From positions 1 to 32,000 of the forward strand of contig DASWHR010000119.1 in the NCBI GenBank assembly GCA_036398095.1: a stretch of 32,000 nt of DNA, in the 5' to 3' direction. Of the stretch, positions 1-7,095 are shown one piece after another (positions within the stretch are counted from its first letter, which is position 1; every line of letters begins with the position of its first letter). Both the position numbers and the translations under genes were made by a program. Under the pieces are notes generated by a model. That model ran no database searches. It was given only the letters and a program-made list of their open reading frames with translations, and was not told the origin of the DNA. This DNA comes from DASWHR01 sp036398095 (GTDB taxonomy: Bacteria; Actinomycetota; AC-67).

Positions 1-200
1 GGCTCGCCCGGCTCTGGTGGGTGGAGCGATTCCATTCCGGCGATCGATCTGGTCGTCTGGACACGTGCGCCGAACTCCGACGTCGGACAGGAGGCGTCCG
101 CGAAGATGTTCACGGACTCCCCGGGGCCGCATGCGGAAGTGGCCAGGGCCAACGCTGTCATGAGCCACAGCGCACGGAATCGGGCGCTCGTCATCCGCAT
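1..200 (-). CDS. Putative lipoprotein, N-terminal part only
   Basis: An open frame starts at ATG (198-200; a second in-frame ATG is at 192-194) and runs off the left edge, giving 66 residues. It begins with a basic stretch (MRMTSARFRA), then a hydrophobic core, then ATSAC-GPGES with Cys24 as a possible lipidation site. The -3 residue is Thr rather than the usual Leu, so the lipobox is imperfect. The remaining visible part is polar and contains one more Cys; no domain is recognisable. It lies downstream of lemA on the same strand but 210 bases away and behind a hairpin, so it probably has its own promoter. The export signal is clear; the function is unknown. Confidence 0.6.
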   Translation of the reverse strand, partial: MRMTSARFRALWLMTALALATSACGPGESVNIFADASCPTSEFGARVQTTRSIAGMESLHPPEPGE

Positions 201-379
201 GATGAATTGCAGTACGTATAGAAGATGTTGTTAGAAACGCCGCTGCGAGATTGACGAGGACCCAGGGTCGTCCCCGCGAACGCCGCGCTGGTTGCAGGCA
301 CCCAGCCAAGAGACGAGTACACTTGTAGGTTGCTGTACCGGGTCTGCGAGCTAATCACACCTGCGATGTCGCTCTCGTT

Positions 380-410
380 GTGGTTTACCTCGGCCGACCA
401 GGTTGACCAC
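380..410 (-). terminator. Hairpin abutting the lemA stop codon
   Basis: The arms GTGGT-TT-ACCT and AGGT-TG-ACCAC surround a 9-base loop and end directly at the lemA stop (411-413). Nine Watson-Crick pairs are interrupted by one wobble and one mismatch. No T-run follows on the minus strand, so this is a candidate terminator or 3' stabilising hairpin only. I see nothing else in 201-379 apart from a weak TATACG box (minus) upstream of the lipoprotein. Confidence 0.35.
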
Positions 411-974
411 CTAGCTAAAGTCCACTTTCGGGGCGCCGGCGGTGCGGATCGCCTCTTCGACTTCGAAGAACTCTTCCTCTTTGAAGTTGAACCAGTTCGC
501 GACGATGTTGGACGGCACCGACTGCACGCGGCGGTTGTAGTCCTGAACGTTGTTGTTGTAGAAGCGGCGCGCGGTTTGCAGCCGGTCCTCGGTGTTGGCC
601 AGCTCGCCTTGAAGTTGCAGGAAGTTTTCGTTGGCCTTCAATTGCGGATAGTTTTCGGCGACTGCGAACAGTTGCCGCAGCGCGCCGATCAACGGGCCTT
701 CCGCCTGTGCCTGCTGGGCGGGGCTGCCGGTGGCGGCGGCCGCGGCGTTGCGGGCGAGGGTCACGGCTTCGAAGGTCTGGCGCTCGTGGCTCGCGTAGCC
801 CTTCACGGTCTCGACGAGGTTGGGGATCAGGTCGTAGCGGCGGCGCAACTCGGTGTCGATGTTGGCCCAGGCGTTGCGGACCAGGTTCCTCTGGGACACG
901 AACCGGTTGTAGGACAGCGCGATGGCGAGGCCGATGAAGACGACGACGCCGAGGATGATCCAGACTGCCAGCAC
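411..974 (-). CDS. lemA: LemA family protein
   Basis: The 187-residue product has the LemA layout: one N-terminal membrane segment (about residues 3-23), then a short outward or cytosolic region made of long helices. Family-typical stretches are visible: YNRFVSQRNLVRNAWANID, RRYDLIPNLVETVKGYASHE and the C-terminal RFYNNNVQDYNRRVQSVPSN. The start is GTG (972-974) with GGGAG five bases upstream. LemA proteins are small membrane proteins of unsettled function, sometimes tied to envelope or metalloprotease (HtpX) modules. Here the gene follows a DUF3137-like gene by 19 bases, a pairing seen in other bacteria. The length is normal for the family. Family call is secure; role is open. Confidence 0.93.
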   Translation of the reverse strand: MLAVWIILGVVVFIGLAIALSYNRFVSQRNLVRNAWANIDTELRRRYDLIPNLVETVKGYASHERQTFEAVTLARNAAAAATGSPAQQAQAEGPLIGALRQLFAVAENYPQLKANENFLQLQGELANTEDRLQTARRFYNNNVQDYNRRVQSVPSNIVANWFNFKEEEFFEVEEAIRTAGAPKVDFS

Positions 975-993
975 GTGTGCTCCCTTCCTTCCG

Positions 994-1707
994 TCAGCGG
1001 TTGGCCGCGCCGGGCATGTCCAGCCCGTAGTTTTCGAGCGGGTACAGGTCGCTCACGACGCGGGGGACCTTGTCGCAGAACGCCTTGACGCACCCTAGCA
1101 GCGTGGGGATCTCGGTGGGGCCCATCTTGCGGCAGTAGACGAGCCCGATCCGGCCGACGACCTCGAAGGACCATCGCGTCCCGGCGTACATGAGCCAGTC
1201 CATCATCCGCTGGTCGATGAAGTCGTTGGCGAACTTCCGGTCGGGGCATTTGACCTGCCAGGCCTTGTTGAACTCGCCGGTCTCGAACTGGATGTCGCGG
1301 AAGCCGAGGCCGTCGGCCATGCGGGTGAGCAAGTTCTCTTTGGTGATGACCAGAGGATGACAGGCGGCCGGGATATACGTCATCGCGCACGAGAAGCGAT
1401 CGTAGGTGCGTGACGTGTGGCCGTCCGAGTCGGTCGATTCGGTGTAGTACCAGTAGTCGAACTGCGTGACCGGCATGCCGTTCCAGGTGCCCCACATGAC
1501 GTTTTCGCAGCCGCGGCCGTCGCCCATCGAGAAGAGCTGATGGGGCATGGCGTCGTCGATTCCGAACGGATCGGAGGCGGCGAAGGTCAGACCCAGCCGC
1601 GAGGCGAGCGCGGTCAGCTCTTCGCGGCGCTTCTGCTTGAGATGCCAGCCCACGTAGAAGCCGGCGCCGACGATCAGCGCGATGAGCAAGAAGAAGGCGA
1701 CCTGCAT
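994..1707 (-). CDS. Membrane-anchored DUF3137-like protein
   Basis: The 237-residue protein has an N-terminal transmembrane helix (about residues 3-22) followed by a basic KQKRREE stretch and a soluble domain. The soluble part reads like the DUF3137/galanin-like family that often accompanies LemA: a Trp-rich strand (FDYWYYTES), then a pattern of the form FRDIQFETGEFNKAWQVKCPDRKFANDFIDQRM with a following DWL. It is encoded between the CAP protein and lemA with short spacers (46 and 19 bases), so all three are likely co-transcribed. No catalytic motif is visible. Several cysteines lie in the soluble domain. The family assignment is by remembered pattern, not a search; function unknown. Confidence 0.75.
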   Translation of the reverse strand: MQVAFFLLIALIVGAGFYVGWHLKQKRREELTALASRLGLTFAASDPFGIDDAMPHQLFSMGDGRGCENVMWGTWNGMPVTQFDYWYYTESTDSDGHTSRTYDRFSCAMTYIPAACHPLVITKENLLTRMADGLGFRDIQFETGEFNKAWQVKCPDRKFANDFIDQRMMDWLMYAGTRWSFEVVGRIGLVYCRKMGPTEIPTLLGCVKAFCDKVPRVVSDLYPLENYGLDMPGAANR

Positions 1708-1753
1708 GGCGGTTCAGTATCGCAAAGGGCTGCCCGCCGGGAAAGGACGTCAG

Positions 1754-2176
1754 TTAGAGCCGGCCGAACCACACGGTCACGAACAGGGTGCCACCCGCGT
1801 CGGTCACGCCGACACCGGCATGGGTGAAGCCGGCGTCCGCGATCAGGGCTCGATGCCTTGGCGAGGCCAGGAAGTAGTCGAAGACATCACGAACCCCGGA
1901 GGCCATGGCGACGTTCTCGCCGAGGATCGTCCAGCCCCGCAGGACGGCATGGAGGCTGGGCGTATGCGAGACCGCGCCGGCTGCGGCCATCCGATCCGAG
2001 TGAGCGCGTGCCGTCCGAACCAGCGACGGATCCGACGCCAGGGCGGGAAGGCTTTGCGCGATCCGGGATTCGTTGACGAGCGCGAGCAGGTGCGTCTCGT
2101 TGGCAAGACCGATCACGCCGCGAGTCGCCGGAGCCAGCAGGTTGAGCGTCAGAGAGAGCAAAATGATCGGCCACAT
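1754..2176 (-). CDS. Secreted CAP-domain (SCP/YkwD-like) protein
   Basis: The preferred start is ATG at 2174-2176, with GGAAGGA eight bases upstream; an in-frame GTG at 2192-2194 would add six residues but has no such site. The 140-residue product begins with a signal peptide (WPIILLSLTLNLLAPATRG). The rest is a compact CAP domain: ETHLLALVNESR, ARAHSDRMAAAG with His59, GENVAM (86-91), SPRHRALI with His108, and the C-terminal GVGV...LFVTVWFG strand. The His/Glu cavity residues typical of the fold are kept. Bacterial CAP proteins are usually extracellular with poorly known roles. The gene sits between the YchF-like gene and the DUF3137-like gene, 46 bases from each. Confidence 0.88.
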   Translation of the reverse strand: MWPIILLSLTLNLLAPATRGVIGLANETHLLALVNESRIAQSLPALASDPSLVRTARAHSDRMAAAGAVSHTPSLHAVLRGWTILGENVAMASGVRDVFDYFLASPRHRALIADAGFTHAGVGVTDAGGTLFVTVWFGRL

Positions 2177-2240
2177 ATGCCGTTTCCTTCCCACGACATC
2201 ATGCCACGAAACGGGCGGGCGACACGGCCTGCGGCTGCGA

Positions 2241-3257
2241 TTACACGGCGAAGCGGAATTCGACGACGTCGCCTTCTTGCATGACGTAGGTCTTGCCCTC
2301 TTGGCGGACGAGGCCTTTGCCTTTGGCGGCGTTCCAGGATCCGGCTTCGACGAGCGCGTCGTAGGAGACGACTTCGGCTTTGATGAAGCCGCGCTGGATA
2401 TCCGAATGAATCGCGCCGGCGGCTTCGGGGGCGGGAGCGCCGCGGCGGACTTCCCAGGCGCGCGACTCGGTGTCTCCGGCCGTCAGGAACGTGATCAGGT
2501 CGAGCTGCCGGTAGATGCCGCGGATGACGGTGTCGAGGCCGCGCTCGGTCTGGCCGAACGAGGCGAGCAGCTCGGCGGCGTCTTCGTCGCTCATGCCGGC
2601 AACTTCGGCCTCCAGCGCGCCGGCGATGGGAATGGCGCCCTCGGGGATCGCGACGTCGCCGCCTTCTCCGGTGTTGACCACGATCAACACCGGTTTGATG
2701 GTCAGCAGCGATAGGTCGCGCAAGACGGCGCGCTCCTCGTCGTCCCAGGACTCGCTGCGCAGCGTCGCGCCGCGATTCAGGATCTCATTGGCTTTTTCCA
2801 GCGCGGCGACTTGTCGTTTGGCTTCGGCGTCGCCCAGTCGCGCCGCTTTCGAGCCGCGATCGAGCGTGCCGGACACGACCTCCATGTCCGCGTAGGTGAG
2901 CTCCAAATCCAGCGCTTCGAGTTCGCCGGCGGGGTCGGCCGGATCCCCGAGCGGGAAGCCGCGTACGACCTCCAGCAACGCGTCGGATTCGCGGAGGTAG
3001 CCGAGCAGTTCGGCGGGCAGGGTTCCTGCGCCGCGCGATCCGCGGCGCACCATGCTCGATGTATCGACGAATTCGAGTTGCGCGTAGACCAGCTTGCGCG
3101 ACTCGTGCAGCGTTCCGAGCACCGGGATCCGGTCGTCGGGGACGGGAACGCGCGCGCGATGCGCCTTGCCGGACGCGCCCTCTTCGATCGCGGTCAGCGC
3201 GGTGAAGATCTGCGACGCGCCGGCGTCGGGCAGGCCGACGATGCCGACGGACTTCAT
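2241..3257 (-). CDS. YchF/Obg-like protein with degenerate P-loop
   Basis: This 338-residue protein follows the YchF (OLA1) layout: an N-terminal GTPase-like domain, a helical insert, and a C-terminal TGS/DUF933 region (about 253-338) with FLTAGDTESRAWEVRRG and IHSDIQRGFIKAEV that matches YchF closely. The nucleotide site is broken: the P-loop reads GLPDAGASQ where YchF has GxPxxGKST, so the Walker A lysine is Ala14, and the switch II DxxG is DTSS (65-68). Binding or hydrolysis in the normal way is therefore unlikely. The start codon overlaps the stop of the BC-BCCP gene (ATGA), so the two are translationally coupled. It is best read as a pseudo-GTPase paralog of YchF; a ribosome-related role is inference. 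Confidence 0.85.
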   Translation of the reverse strand: MKSVGIVGLPDAGASQIFTALTAIEEGASGKAHRARVPVPDDRIPVLGTLHESRKLVYAQLEFVDTSSMVRRGSRGAGTLPAELLGYLRESDALLEVVRGFPLGDPADPAGELEALDLELTYADMEVVSGTLDRGSKAARLGDAEAKRQVAALEKANEILNRGATLRSESWDDEERAVLRDLSLLTIKPVLIVVNTGEGGDVAIPEGAIPIAGALEAEVAGMSDEDAAELLASFGQTERGLDTVIRGIYRQLDLITFLTAGDTESRAWEVRRGAPAPEAAGAIHSDIQRGFIKAEVVSYDALVEAGSWNAAKGKGLVRQEGKTYVMQEGDVVEFRFAV

Positions 3258-5017
3258 TCGATCACGGCCAGGACGGCGCCGCCTTCGACGTTCTGGCCGG
3301 GCGTCGCGCTGATCGAGGCGACCGTGCCGTCGCGCGGCGCCGTGATGTGGTTTTCCATCTTCATCGCTTCGAGCACGATCAACAGGTCGCCGGCCTTCAC
3401 GGTCGCGCCGGCCTCGACGACCGCTTTGACGATCGTGCCTTGCATCGGCGCGACGACGTTCATCGCGCCGCCGCCGCCGTGGACCGCGGCCGACTCGGCG
3501 ACGGGCGCCGACGGTTTGGCGGCGGTGGTGTTTGAGGCCGGGGTCGTGCCGGCGACGCCGAGTCCGTCTACGCGAACCTCGAATCGTTTTCCGTCCACCT
3601 CGACCGTGAGCGTGCGCGGCTCGGTCGCGGCAGGCGCGTCCACCTTCGCGGCCGGCGCGGCTTTCAAGCCGCTCAGATCCATCTCGTTTTCGACGTAGGT
3701 CGTCGAATACTCGCCGGAGGCGAAGCCGGGATCGGTCATCGCGATGCGGTGAAACGGCAGCGTCGTCTTGATCCCTTCGATCACGTATTCGTCGATGGCG
3801 CGGACCATTCGTGCGCGCGCCGCGTCGCGATCCTCGGCCCACACGATTAGCTTCGCGACCAGCGAGTCGTAGAAGCGCGAAATCTCGGTGTTGGCTCCGA
3901 AGCCCGAGTCCACCCGCACGCCCGGGCCGGTCGGAGCGCGATACGCACCGATGCGACCCGGCGAGGGAAGGAACTTCTTGGCGGGATCTTCGGCGTTGAT
4001 GCGGACCTCGATCGCGTGGCCGCGCAGTTCGACGTCGTCTTGCGTGTACGGGAGCGGCTCGCCGGCGGCGACTATGATTTGAAGCTTCGCAAGGTCGACG
4101 CCGGTGACCATTTCGGTGACGGGATGCTCGACTTGCAGGCGAGTGTTCATCTCCATGAAGTAGAACCGTTCGCGATCGGCGTCGAGCAGCGTTTCGATCG
4201 TGCCGGCATTGACGTAGCCGACCTGCTTGGCGATCGCGACCGATGCCTCGCGCAGGCGCTCGCGCACCGAGGGCGTGAGCGCGGGCGACGGCGCCTCTTC
4301 GATCAGCTTCTGGTGGCGGCGCTGCATGCTGCATTCGCGCTCGCCCAGGAACAACACGTTGCCGTGCTGATCGGCGACGATCTGCGCCTCGATGTGCTTG
4401 GCGCCTTCCAGGTAGCGTTCCAGGTAGACCTCGTCGCGTCCGAAGGACATCGCCGCTTCGCGTTGGGCGCTGCCGAGCGCGTCCTCCATCTCGTCCTCGG
4501 TGCGCACGACTTTGAAGCCGCGGCCGCCGCCGCCGAAGCTGGCCTTGATTGCGAGCGGCAAGCCGTGCTCGGCGGCGAACGCGTGGATCTCCTTCGGATC
4601 CGTGATCGGATCGATCGTGCCGGGAACGACCGGCGCGCCGGCTTCGACCGCCGCCTGGCGCGCCGCGACCTTGTCGCCCATCGTTACGATCGCCGGCGGC
4701 GGCGGCCCGACCCAGACCATGCCGGCGTCTTCGATGGCTTGCGCGAAATGTTCGTTCTCGGCGAGGAATCCGTAGCCGGGATGGATCGCCTCCGCGCCGG
4801 CCTTGCGGGCGGCGTCGAGGACTCGTTCGACGTTTAGGTACGACTCGGCGGGTGGGGCGGGGCCGATCAGGATCGCTTCGTCGGCGTATGCGGTGTGCAT
4901 CGCGTCGCGGTCGGCTTCGCTGTAGACGGCGATGCTGCCGACGCCGAGCTCGCGCAAGGCGCGGAAAACGCGGATGGCGATCTCGCCTCGATTGGCGACC
5001 AAAACCTTGGAAAACAT
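3254..5017 (-). CDS. Acyl-CoA carboxylase alpha subunit (biotin carboxylase + BCCP)
   Basis: The 587-residue protein carboxylates its own biotin with ATP and bicarbonate, then hands CO2 to a carboxyltransferase beta subunit. Domains: biotin carboxylase (1-about 445; KVLVANRGEIAIR, the glycine-rich KASFGGGGRGFKVV, EMNTRLQVEHPVTE), a linker with TLTVEVDGKRFEVRV, and a biotinyl domain with EAMKMEN where Lys553 takes biotin. It lacks the long BT domain of typical mitochondrial-type PCC/MCC alpha chains and matches the roughly 600-residue actinobacterial AccA type. The likely partner is the carboxyltransferase at 10.3-11.8 kb, and BirA at 7.1 kb would biotinylate it. No Shine-Dalgarno precedes the ATG; a TAGCCT box lies 10 bases upstream. 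Substrate (methylcrotonyl-, propionyl- or acetyl-CoA) cannot be fixed from sequence. Confidence 0.93.
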   Translation of the reverse strand: MFSKVLVANRGEIAIRVFRALRELGVGSIAVYSEADRDAMHTAYADEAILIGPAPPAESYLNVERVLDAARKAGAEAIHPGYGFLAENEHFAQAIEDAGMVWVGPPPPAIVTMGDKVAARQAAVEAGAPVVPGTIDPITDPKEIHAFAAEHGLPLAIKASFGGGGRGFKVVRTEDEMEDALGSAQREAAMSFGRDEVYLERYLEGAKHIEAQIVADQHGNVLFLGERECSMQRRHQKLIEEAPSPALTPSVRERLREASVAIAKQVGYVNAGTIETLLDADRERFYFMEMNTRLQVEHPVTEMVTGVDLAKLQIIVAAGEPLPYTQDDVELRGHAIEVRINAEDPAKKFLPSPGRIGAYRAPTGPGVRVDSGFGANTEISRFYDSLVAKLIVWAEDRDAARARMVRAIDEYVIEGIKTTLPFHRIAMTDPGFASGEYSTTYVENEMDLSGLKAAPAAKVDAPAATEPRTLTVEVDGKRFEVRVDGLGVAGTTPASNTTAAKPSAPVAESAAVHGGGGAMNVVAPMQGTIVKAVVEAGATVKAGDLLIVLEAMKMENHITAPRDGTVASISATPGQNVEGGAVLAVIE

Positions 5018-5036
5018 GACGGCGCGAAGGCTACCA

Positions 5037-5074
5037 GAGCGCCCGGCGGCCTCCGCATCGGCTGCCGGGCGCTC
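5037..5074 (-). terminator. GC-rich hairpin between two minus-strand genes
   Basis: Perfect 11-base arms, GAGCGCCCGGC and GCCGGGCGCTC, enclose 16 bases, several of which can pair further. It lies after the poly-Asp gene and before the carboxylase gene. No T-run follows, so it could be a terminator, an attenuator or a processing site. Confidence 0.4.
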
Positions 5075-5104
5075 CGCGTCGCCGGTTCGTTGCGGTGTGG
5101 ATTC

Positions 5105-5521
5105 TCAGTCGTCGTCGCTGCCGGATCCGGAGTTGCCGCTCGGTCCGGACGAGTCCGACGGGCCCGAGTTGTCGTCGTCGGTGTCGTCGTCGTGTCCGCC
5201 GCGCCCGCGACGGTGGTGGTCGCCGTCATCGTCATCATCGTCATCATCGTCATCATCGTCGTCGTCGTCGTTGCTGGGCGTGGCTTCCGGCGTGGGGTCG
5301 TCGTCGTTGCTGGGCGTGGCGTCGGGCGTGGCGTCGGGCGTGGCGTCGGGCGTGGGGTCGTCTTCGGTGCTCGGGGAAGTATCCGGCGCCGCATCGTCCG
5401 TGCCGGAGACGCTTGCCGGTCCGTTCAAACGGCCGGAGTCCGCGGCGACCAGCGACGCCGTGCCGAACCCCATCAGCGTCGCCAGCGACGCGGCCGCAAT
5501 TGCCTTCCAAAGCTTGCTCAT
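5105..5521 (-). CDS. Secreted poly-aspartate low-complexity protein
   Basis: The 138-residue product starts at ATG 5519-5521 with GGAGGA seven bases upstream. It has a signal peptide (about 1-27, cleavage near SLVAA-D), then a wholly low-complexity chain: repeats of TPDA/TPSNDDD, an uninterrupted run of 15 Asp (about 85-99), a short HHRRGRGGH patch and a Ser/Gly/Asp tail. No folded domain is visible. Such chains bind Ca2+ or other cations in other proteins; that is inference here. The gene diverges from the ECF sigma gene, and both have the same GTAAC-N17-CGATA motif upstream, so it is probably a sigma target. The reading frame is supported by the signal peptide, start site and motif, although low-complexity GC-rich DNA can mimic genes. 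Confidence 0.72.
   Translation of the reverse strand: MSKLWKAIAAASLATLMGFGTASLVAADSGRLNGPASVSGTDDAAPDTSPSTEDDPTPDATPDATPDATPSNDDDPTPEATPSNDDDDDDDDDDDDDDDGDHHRRGRGGHDDDTDDDNSGPSDSSGPSGNSGSGSDDD
5312..5359. repeat. 12-bp tandem repeat within the poly-Asp gene
   Basis: Three perfect copies of gggcgtggcgtc (5312-5347) plus a fourth with one change (5348-5359). On the minus strand they encode the TPDA-type repeats. Length change in steps of four residues would keep the frame. Confidence 0.85.
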
Positions 5522-5560
5522 TCCCGGTTCCTCCCGTCGAAGTTCTCTCCGTCGCCGGGA

Positions 5561-5588
5561 CTATCGCGACGGCAGGCCGCGTTGTTAC
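5561..5588 (-). promoter_or_regulatory. Putative ECF promoter for the poly-Asp gene
   Basis: On the minus strand GTAAC (5588-5584) is followed by 17 bases and CGATAG (5566-5561). The same pattern with the same spacer stands on the other strand before the sigma gene. A GTAAC/GGAAC-type -35 and CGATA/CGTC-type -10 are usual for ECF sigma factors. Predicted transcription would start near 5554, about 33 bases before the ATG. Confidence 0.55.
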
Positions 5589-5623
5589 ATGGGGTTCCCA
5601 GAGGGGGCGGGAGAGCCGTTCGC

Positions 5624-5651
5624 GTAACGATCCGTGTACGTCGAGCGATAA
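5624..5651 (+). promoter_or_regulatory. Putative autoregulated ECF promoter for the sigma gene
   Basis: GTAAC (5624-5628), 17 bases, CGATAA (5646-5651). This matches the minus-strand motif at 5561-5588 in both boxes and in spacing. Transcription would start near 5658, about 16 bases before the ATG at 5674. Autoregulation is common for ECF factors; the assignment is inference from the paired motif. Confidence 0.55.
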
Positions 5652-5673
5652 CAGGACCGATAGATCAACGAGC

Positions 5674-6222
5674 ATGCCACCGGACGAGCAGATCAGACCG
5701 CTGGTCGAACGGGCGCAAAAGGGAGATCGAGATGCCCTGGCGGCCCTGTTCGATCTGTTCTACGACGGCGTGTACCGATTTGCCTATGTGCGGCTGGGCT
5801 CGGCCGCCGACGCCGAGGAAGCCGCGCAGGAGACGTTCGTGCAGATGGTGAAATCGATTCGCCGCTTCCGATGGCAAGGGGCCGAGTTCGCCGCCTGGCT
5901 GTTTCGAATCGCGCGCAACGTCGTCGCCGGCGAGCAGCGTCGCCGCTTCCGCCGCCGCGAGGACCTGCGGGACGCCGTGGAGACACCCGATGTGGCCGCC
6001 AGCGCGGAAGACATCGCGGTGGGTCGCGAGGGCATCGCCGAGATGCGTGAACTGCTCGCGGTGCTTTCCGAGGAACAGCGCCGCGTGCTCGAGCTTCGAT
6101 TCACCTCCGGCCTCTCTTCCGATGAGATCGCGGCTGTTCTGGGAAAGTCCGCCGGGGCCGTCCGCATCCAGCAGATGCGCGCCCTGCAGTCGCTACGAGA
6201 TCGAATGGAGGTGACGCGATGA
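5674..6222 (+). CDS. ECF-type RNA polymerase sigma factor
   Basis: The 182-residue protein has the two-domain ECF form: region 2 (about 20-88; YDGVYRFAYVRLGSAADAEEAAQETFVQM and WLFRIARNVV, with each stretch typical of sigma-70 region 2.1-2.4) and region 4 (about 122-175; LSEEQRRVLELRF, LSSDEIAAVLGKSAGAVRIQ helix-turn-helix). The frame extends upstream but ATG 5674 is where family similarity begins and it follows the promoter-like motif. There is no clear Shine-Dalgarno. The stop overlaps the next start (ATGA), tying it to a membrane protein that probably holds the sigma inactive until a signal arrives outside the cell. ECF subgroup cannot be named without a search. Confidence 0.94.
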   Translation: MPPDEQIRPLVERAQKGDRDALAALFDLFYDGVYRFAYVRLGSAADAEEAAQETFVQMVKSIRRFRWQGAEFAAWLFRIARNVVAGEQRRRFRRREDLRDAVETPDVAASAEDIAVGREGIAEMRELLAVLSEEQRRVLELRFTSGLSSDEIAAVLGKSAGAVRIQQMRALQSLRDRMEVTR

Positions 6223-7067
6223 CGCCGGAGGCGCTCGACCGGGCGATCGACCGGATCTTGGCCGGCGCCGCGCCCGACTCCTCCTCCGACGAGCAGGCCG
6301 TTGCCGCTGCGCTCGCTTCGATGAGCGTCGCCGTCCCTTCCGACCGGGGGCGCGCCGACGCGCGACGTGCCGTCCTTCAAGCGGCCTCGTCTCGCTCGCG
6401 GTGGCACCTTCGTCGGTTCTTCGTGCTCGCACCGCTCGCCGCGTCGCTGGCGTTCGGAGGGGTCGCCGTGGCATCACGCGGCGCGTTGCCGGGCGATCCG
6501 CTCTACTCGGTGCGTCGCGGCCTGCAGGCCGTGCACGTCGCCGTCGCCGTCGGGGACGCCTCGAAGGCGGCCGCCTTGCTCGACCGTTCCGAACGAAATC
6601 TTGACGACGCGGAACGAGCGCTGGCGCGAAGCCGCGAATCCGACGCCCGCAAGGCTCTTCGCGTCTTCGACCGCGACATCGCTTCGGCGCGAGCCGAAAT
6701 CGCGAGCGTCGGCGGCGACCGGCGTGCCGCGCTGCTGGTGCGCGCCGACGAGTTGGCGAAGCACGCCGACACCCTGCGGCTCCGCGCTGCCGACGACGAC
6801 GGCGAATCCGAAACCGGCGACGATTCGGGTTCGACCTCGGGCCGGGACGGCTCCGACGATTCGGGTTCAGACGATTCGAGTTCAGACGATTCGGGATCCG
6901 GCTCGGGGTCTGGCTCCGACGACGGGAGCGATGAGCCGGACGACTCGAACTCGGGTTCCGGTTCCGACGATTCGAAGTCCGGCTCCGGTAGAGACGATTC
7001 GGATTCGAGCGGTTCGGGATCCGGCGATTCGGGCTCCGACGATTCACATTCCGGCTCGGACGACTGA
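6219..7067 (+). CDS. Membrane DUF5667-type protein, probable anti-sigma factor
   Basis: The 282-residue protein has a cytosolic N-terminal part (1-about 64), one transmembrane helix (about 67-86), an exported helical domain (about 87-190) and a Ser/Asp/Gly tail (191-282). The exported part starts ALPGDPLYSVRRGLQ, the hallmark of the DUF5667 family, and continues as charged helices. The position, overlapping an ECF sigma gene by four bases, and the single-pass topology argue for an anti-sigma role, but no ZAS-type zinc motif is visible in the N-terminal part. The tail is encoded by degenerate gac/tcg/gat repeats and resembles the tail of the divergent poly-Asp protein. The tail could sense cations at the surface; this is inference. 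Confidence 0.82.
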   Translation: MTPEALDRAIDRILAGAAPDSSSDEQAVAAALASMSVAVPSDRGRADARRAVLQAASSRSRWHLRRFFVLAPLAASLAFGGVAVASRGALPGDPLYSVRRGLQAVHVAVAVGDASKAAALLDRSERNLDDAERALARSRESDARKALRVFDRDIASARAEIASVGGDRRAALLVRADELAKHADTLRLRAADDDGESETGDDSGSTSGRDGSDDSGSDDSSSDDSGSGSGSGSDDGSDEPDDSNSGSGSDDSKSGSGRDDSDSSGSGSGDSGSDDSHSGSDD

Positions 7068-7095
7068 ACGCGCGGTTCGGTAGGCTGCGCGCTTC

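Noticed and set aside
21..221. A 66-residue open frame on the plus strand at the left edge
   Set aside because: The minus strand of the same bases encodes a convincing exported N-terminus; the plus frame has no features.
5253..5675. Alternative minus-strand frame across the poly-Asp gene and promoter gap
   Set aside because: Arg/His-rich repeat shadow, and it would run through the paired promoter motifs.
6820..7060. The gac/tcg/gat repeats considered as a CRISPR or satellite array
   Set aside because: Units are short and degenerate, in frame with a Ser/Asp tail, and lack regular spacers.
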